Source of the DNA: Burkholderia latens
GTDB taxonomy: Bacteria; Pseudomonadota; Gammaproteobacteria; Burkholderiales; Burkholderiaceae
Direction of reading: 5' to 3'
Length of the DNA stretch: 64,000 nt
NCBI RefSeq assembly: GCF_902499045.1
Contig: NZ_CABVPL010000004.1
Coordinates: 202,650-266,649 of the forward strand
Shown: positions 61,301-64,000 of the stretch, one piece after another
How positions within the stretch are numbered: position 1 is the first letter of the stretch
How the letters are laid out: each line of letters begins with the position of its first letter
Position numbers and translations under genes: made by a program
Notes under the pieces: model-generated
The model's input: the letters and a program-made list of their open reading frames with translations, nothing else
What the model was told of the DNA's origin: nothing
Databases searched by the model: none

Positions 61301-63653
61301 TGAATCCATGGCGATAGGTGCTTACAACAGTTCGAGCGGCAGCGATTCTCTGGCAATCGGAGGAGAAAATAATGCGTCTGCAAGCACTGCTGCTGCAGTC
61401 GGTTTCCACAATCGTGCAGAAAACTGGGACGCACAGGCTATTGGCTCATACAACATTGCCACAGCGCGTCAATCCGCTGCCGTTGGGAATGCAAACAATG
61501 TAAGTGGAGATAATAGCGCGGCATTCGGTAACGAAAATGGTGTGACCGGCACCATGAGCAACGCAGTGGGATACAGTAACGAGGTCGGTGGTGCATCGTC
61601 CGGCGCCATAGGCAAGTCAAACACTGTGAGCGCCGCAAATAGTTACGCCGTCGGCAACAACAATGCCGTTGGCTCGGGCGGCACGCAAAACTTCGTCGCA
61701 GGAGCGGGTAATACGGTCGGCAACAATGCGTCTGGCAATGTGCTGATAGCGACAGGTGCTAACGTTGCCAGCAATGTGGCAGGGACCGTCGGGTTGGGCC
61801 AGAGTGTAGCGTTAGGAGGCGATAATGCGATTGCTGTGGGTACGAACGCGTCCACACAATTGAACGGAGTTGCGATTGGCTCAAATGCGACGGCATCGGG
61901 CGTGAGCAGCGTGGTGCTTGGTGATACTGCGACGGCAAGCTCGGATGGTGCGATCGCGATCGGCAAGGCGGCGGTAGCATCTGGCGGCCAGGCGGTATCA
62001 ATCGGTGTTGCGAACACGGCAAGCGGCGACGGCGCGGTCGCGATCGGCGACCCGAGCGTCGCATCGGGTACCGGCGCGGTGGCGATGGGCGCGAACGACA
62101 CGGCGACCGGCAACGGCGCAGTGGCGCTCGGCAACGCGAACACGGCCAACGGCGCGAGCGCGCTCGCCCTCGGCAGCTCGAACCAGGCGCTCGCCGACAA
62201 CACGATCGCGCTGGGCAGCCAGGCCACGGCCAACGCCGTCGGCGCACAGGCGTACGGCTCGGCTGCGAAGGCCACCGCCGCCGACGCACTCGCCTTCGGC
62301 GCGAACGCGCAGGCCAACGTCGCCAACTCGATCGCACTCGGCGCGAACTCGGTCACGAGCACCGCGAACCCGACGTCGAGCGCCACAATCGGCGGTGTCA
62401 CGTACTCCTTCCAGGGCAGCTCGCCGGTCGGCGTGGTGAGCGTCGGCGCACCGGGCAAGGAACGACAAATCACCAACGTCGCCGCCGGCCAAGTCACTGC
62501 GACCAGTACCGACGCGATCAACGGCAGTCAGCTCTATTCGGTCGCCGCACAGGTTGGTACCGCAACCAGCGCCATTTCGTCGCTGTCGACGTCGACGTCG
62601 ACGGGTCTCTCGTCGGCGAATAGCTCGATCACGTCGCTGTCGACCTCGACCTCAACCGGCCTGTCGTCGACGAACAGCTCGATCACCTCGCTCTCGACCT
62701 CGACCTCGACCGGTCTGTCGTCGGCGAATAGCTCGATCACGTCGTTGTCGACCTCGACCTCGACCGGCCTGTCGTCGGCTAACAGCTCGATCGATTCGCT
62801 GTCCACGTCGACTTCGACCGGCTTGTCGTCGGCTAACAGCTCGATCACGTCGTTGTCCACCTCGACCTCGACCGGCCTGTCGTCGGCCAACAGCTCGATC
62901 ACCTCGCTGTCGACTTCGACCTCGACCGGCTTGTCGTCGGCGAACAGCTCGATCACCTCGCTGTCGACCTCGACATCGACCGGCCTCTCGTCGGCTAACA
63001 GCTCGATCGATTCGCTGTCCACCTCGACCTCGACCGGCCTGTCGTCGGCTAACAGCTCGATCACGTCGCTGTCGACTTCGACTTCGACGGGTCTGTCGTC
63101 CGCCAATAGCTCGATCGATTCGCTGTCGACCTCGACCTCGACGGGCCTCTCGTCGGCGAACAGCTCGATCACCTCGCTCTCGACCTCGACCTCGACGGGT
63201 CTCTCGTCGGCCAACAGCTCGATCGGCTCGCTCTCGACCTCGACCTCGACGAGTCTCTCGTCGGCGAACAGCTCGATCAGTTCCCTGTCGACTTCGACCT
63301 CGACGGGCCTCTCGTCGGCAAACAGCTCGATCGGCTCCCTGTCGACCTCGACCTCGACGGGCCTCTCGTCGGCCAACAGCTCAATCGGCTCGCTCTCGAC
63401 CTCGACTTCGACGGGCCTCTCGTCGGCTAACAGCTCGATCAGTTCGTTGTCGACTTCGACCTCGACCGGCCTCTCGTCGGCAAACAGCTCGATCACGTCG
63501 CTGTCGACCTCAACCTCGACCGGCATCAACTCGCTGTCCACCGGCCTGAGCAGCACGAACAGCTCGGTGTCGTCGCTGTCGACCTCGACCTCGACCGCAA
63601 TCAACGCCGCGAAGACGCACTACTACAGCGTCAACGACAACGGCGTGCAGTAA
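58314..63653 (+). CDS. Trimeric autotransporter adhesin, YadA-like, ended by an in-frame TAA
   Basis: A 1779-residue protein starts at ATG 58314 (GGAGAAAA upstream) with an extended signal peptide: MNRIYRTVWNRALGQLVVAS, then KRLSLKSLVLALASIGLAGG, GAAPTLA. The passenger has many YadA-head repeats (SNAIAIGSxA-like) in two blocks (about 58790-60690 and 61130-62350), each followed by a neck with STDAINGSQLYAV (near 60880 and 62510) and SLSTSTSTG-type stalks. The second stalk holds seventeen 18-residue repeats. The frame stops at 63651, but the same frame resumes adhesin head coding right after it. No membrane-anchor domain is seen before the stop, so the product as written could not be surface-anchored. 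Confidence 0.88.
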   Translation: MNRIYRTVWNRALGQLVVASELARGDSAGATNGQGTVGAVSKRLSLKSLVLALASIGLAGGAAPTLAQSSGLYVNDGRDSTCWGIFDGGSAGQVINANCALDPATQTNESLFFGPAGTTISGSHASYGLSLGGQLFVNSGRIGVTDIGGGTYSMRLGSVATLNGVAGTNAIAIGSAQSSGSDGSSSAATVASGSQAIAIGSAASATGGNSIVIGQATTANSTNTIAIGKGAKATAPSTAGGGVSIGMGAVTSAWRTVALGESSASTQVAATALGTYSQATNTGATAIGAVQNSTSATTVGATASGVGATAIGGGAGAGGNNSIALGAQDFVAEGGAASPVAVAGAQAGGTRAIAIGSGSSSTGSSSIALGDSAQATGSSNAVALGTSAVASGANAAAVGFGSTAANVGSIAIGKSAIATAQGATTIAIGYEASASSSSTSSQGDSIAFGTRAIANGQDSNAIGAQTTASGMNSLAIGNNGTVANATGAQAIGVAASATGAYATTYGTNAVASNAGSIAIGSNSSGGATSGAADGIAIGGQSSVASAATSGIALGRGATVNGAYGIAQGDGVSSGATGQNVAIGSAGTVANSATSNGGAVAIGRGQNASGDGAVAIGDPNSATGTGALAIGANNTSNGSGALALGNGNSASGTGSVALGNTSTASSSAVAIGSSANATGTNGSIAIGSSATSTGTGAIAMGTAGSFAATTRATGADAIALGNGSTASGASGSVAVGSAAVASNNYATALGSNSTASGAGSVAFAQNAHASASNAIAIGVGSTANVANSIALGSNSVTSSAASTTTGGNTAVSSTTIGGQTFGSYQAGTPAGGIVSVGQPNAERRIQNVAAGLVSGTSTDAINGSQLYAVASTTTSSITSLSTSTSTGIGSLSTGLSSTNSSVTSLSTSTSTAINAAKTHYYSVNDNGVQQANYANDGATGINALAAGVNARASGANSTAVGYDTTASADGAVALGNTNSATWNNAIAIGHNNVASWNESMAIGAYNSSSGSDSLAIGGENNASASTAAAVGFHNRAENWDAQAIGSYNIATARQSAAVGNANNVSGDNSAAFGNENGVTGTMSNAVGYSNEVGGASSGAIGKSNTVSAANSYAVGNNNAVGSGGTQNFVAGAGNTVGNNASGNVLIATGANVASNVAGTVGLGQSVALGGDNAIAVGTNASTQLNGVAIGSNATASGVSSVVLGDTATASSDGAIAIGKAAVASGGQAVSIGVANTASGDGAVAIGDPSVASGTGAVAMGANDTATGNGAVALGNANTANGASALALGSSNQALADNTIALGSQATANAVGAQAYGSAAKATAADALAFGANAQANVANSIALGANSVTSTANPTSSATIGGVTYSFQGSSPVGVVSVGAPGKERQITNVAAGQVTATSTDAINGSQLYSVAAQVGTATSAISSLSTSTSTGLSSANSSITSLSTSTSTGLSSTNSSITSLSTSTSTGLSSANSSITSLSTSTSTGLSSANSSIDSLSTSTSTGLSSANSSITSLSTSTSTGLSSANSSITSLSTSTSTGLSSANSSITSLSTSTSTGLSSANSSIDSLSTSTSTGLSSANSSITSLSTSTSTGLSSANSSIDSLSTSTSTGLSSANSSITSLSTSTSTGLSSANSSIGSLSTSTSTSLSSANSSISSLSTSTSTGLSSANSSIGSLSTSTSTGLSSANSSIGSLSTSTSTGLSSANSSISSLSTSTSTGLSSANSSITSLSTSTSTGINSLSTGLSSTNSSVSSLSTSTSTAINAAKTHYYSVNDNGVQ
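62580..63497 (+). repeat. Seventeen tandem 54-bp repeats in the adhesin stalk
   Basis: Each unit encodes 18 residues of the form SLSTSTSTGLSSANSSIT, with D, G or S variants at the last position and few substitutions elsewhere. Counting from the tcg at 62580, there are 17 full units ending at 63497. Synonymous variation is moderate between units. Copy number could change by slippage or unequal crossing-over. Confidence 0.9.
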
Positions 63654-64000
63654 AGCAACTACGCCAACGACGGCGCGACGGGCACCAACGCCCTCGCAGC
63701 CGGCGTGAACGCCAGCGCGGCAGGCAACAGCAGCGTGGCAGTCGGCGACGGCTCGAACGCACAGTCGGCAGGCGCGGTCGCGATCGGCCAGAACGCATCG
63801 GCAACGGGCGGCAAGGCCGTGTCGATCGGCTCCGGCAACACGGCAAGCGGCGACGGCGCAGTCGCGATCGGCGACCCGAGCATCGCAACGGGTACCGGCG
63901 CGGTGGCGATGGGTGCGAACGACACGGCGACCGGCAACGGCGCAGTGGCGCTCGGCAACGCGAACACGGCCAACGGCGCGAGCGCGCTCGCCCTCGGCAG
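63654..64000 (+). other. Adhesin coding continuation after the stop, cut by the window edge
   Basis: In the same frame as the upstream adhesin this stretch reads SNYANDGATGTNALAAGVNA, SAAGNSSVAVGDGSNAQSAG, AVAIGQNASATGGKAVSIG and more YadA-head repeats, and is open to the window edge. It is the beginning of a third head block matching the one at 61096-61300. It should lead on to a neck and the C-terminal beta-barrel anchor beyond the window. If the TAA at 63651 is a true nonsense codon, this part is untranslated; if it is a sequencing error, it belongs to the same gene. Confidence 0.8.

Noticed and set aside
62580-63497. Regular repeats that could suggest a CRISPR array
   Set aside because: Units are contiguous, 54 bp long, in frame and encode the adhesin stalk; there are no spacers or Cas genes.
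62534-63604. Long minus-strand frame with acidic repeats opposite the adhesin stalk
   Set aside because: It is the antisense of the 54-bp repeats; a repeated open frame on one strand easily leaves the other open too. No start signal or family match.
1-64000. tRNA, rRNA, CRISPR or origin features
   Set aside because: I saw no cloverleaf, rRNA-like stretch, spacer array or iteron cluster by eye, though short RNA genes could escape this.

Overview
The window is GC-rich DNA with dense short operons. LysR and TetR regulators, several polar amino acid (PAAT) transporters, IS3 and IS66 elements, an H-NS paralogue and a trimeric autotransporter with an extended signal peptide (MNRIYRTVWNRALGQLVV...) all point to a Burkholderia-type betaproteobacterium, probably a secondary replicon or genomic island. 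I identified species from family-level recognition only.

Layout. 1-5509: a solute-binding protein, two flavin-dependent (luciferase-like) monooxygenases and a fused permease-ATPase, probably for uptake and oxidation of a sulfur or amino-acid-like compound; a TetR regulator follows (5591-6184). 13013-6208 (minus): an operon with a PxpB/PxpC/PxpA (5-oxoprolinase-type) module, a biotin carboxylase, one normal and one degenerate biotin carrier protein, an MHS-type MFS transporter and a small barrel-like protein, faced by a LysR gene (13411). 14435-22621: a LysR gene divergent from three tandem RraA-like aldolase/decarboxylase genes, an aminotransferase, an alpha/beta hydrolase, an AnsP-like asparagine permease and an orphan LivJ-like binding protein. 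22767-30325: a scrap zone with a frameshifted MaoC-like pseudogene, an IS end, a LysR gene facing a two-subunit ThDP decarboxylase, an aldehyde dehydrogenase cut by an IS3/IS407-group element, a poxB scrap and an intact IS66 element with an 8-bp target duplication.

30355-53992 is a large amine and amino-acid catabolic block. It holds two paralogous FAD amine oxidases, two further PAAT transporters, three aldehyde dehydrogenases, a class III aminotransferase, Lrp and XRE-cupin regulators, cupins, and an accessory thrC-thrB pair without homoserine dehydrogenase. A GNAT, a GhrA-like reductase, an AstE/aspartoacylase-like hydrolase and a bicupin complete it. The block abuts an ArsB-like permease gene that has lost its start (54012-55082), which looks like an island edge.

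55485-64000 is a surface-adhesion locus: a serine recombinase of the invertase/resolvase type, two inverted palindromic sites resembling invertase crossover sites, an EAL-domain protein, a small unknown protein, an H-NS paralogue and a very long trimeric autotransporter. The autotransporter carries seventeen 18-residue repeats and is stopped by an in-frame TAA at 63651, after which the adhesin reading frame continues to the window edge. The recombinase, candidate sites, EAL protein, H-NS and adhesin together form the most interesting candidate system here: a possible phase-variable, c-di-GMP-linked adhesion switch.
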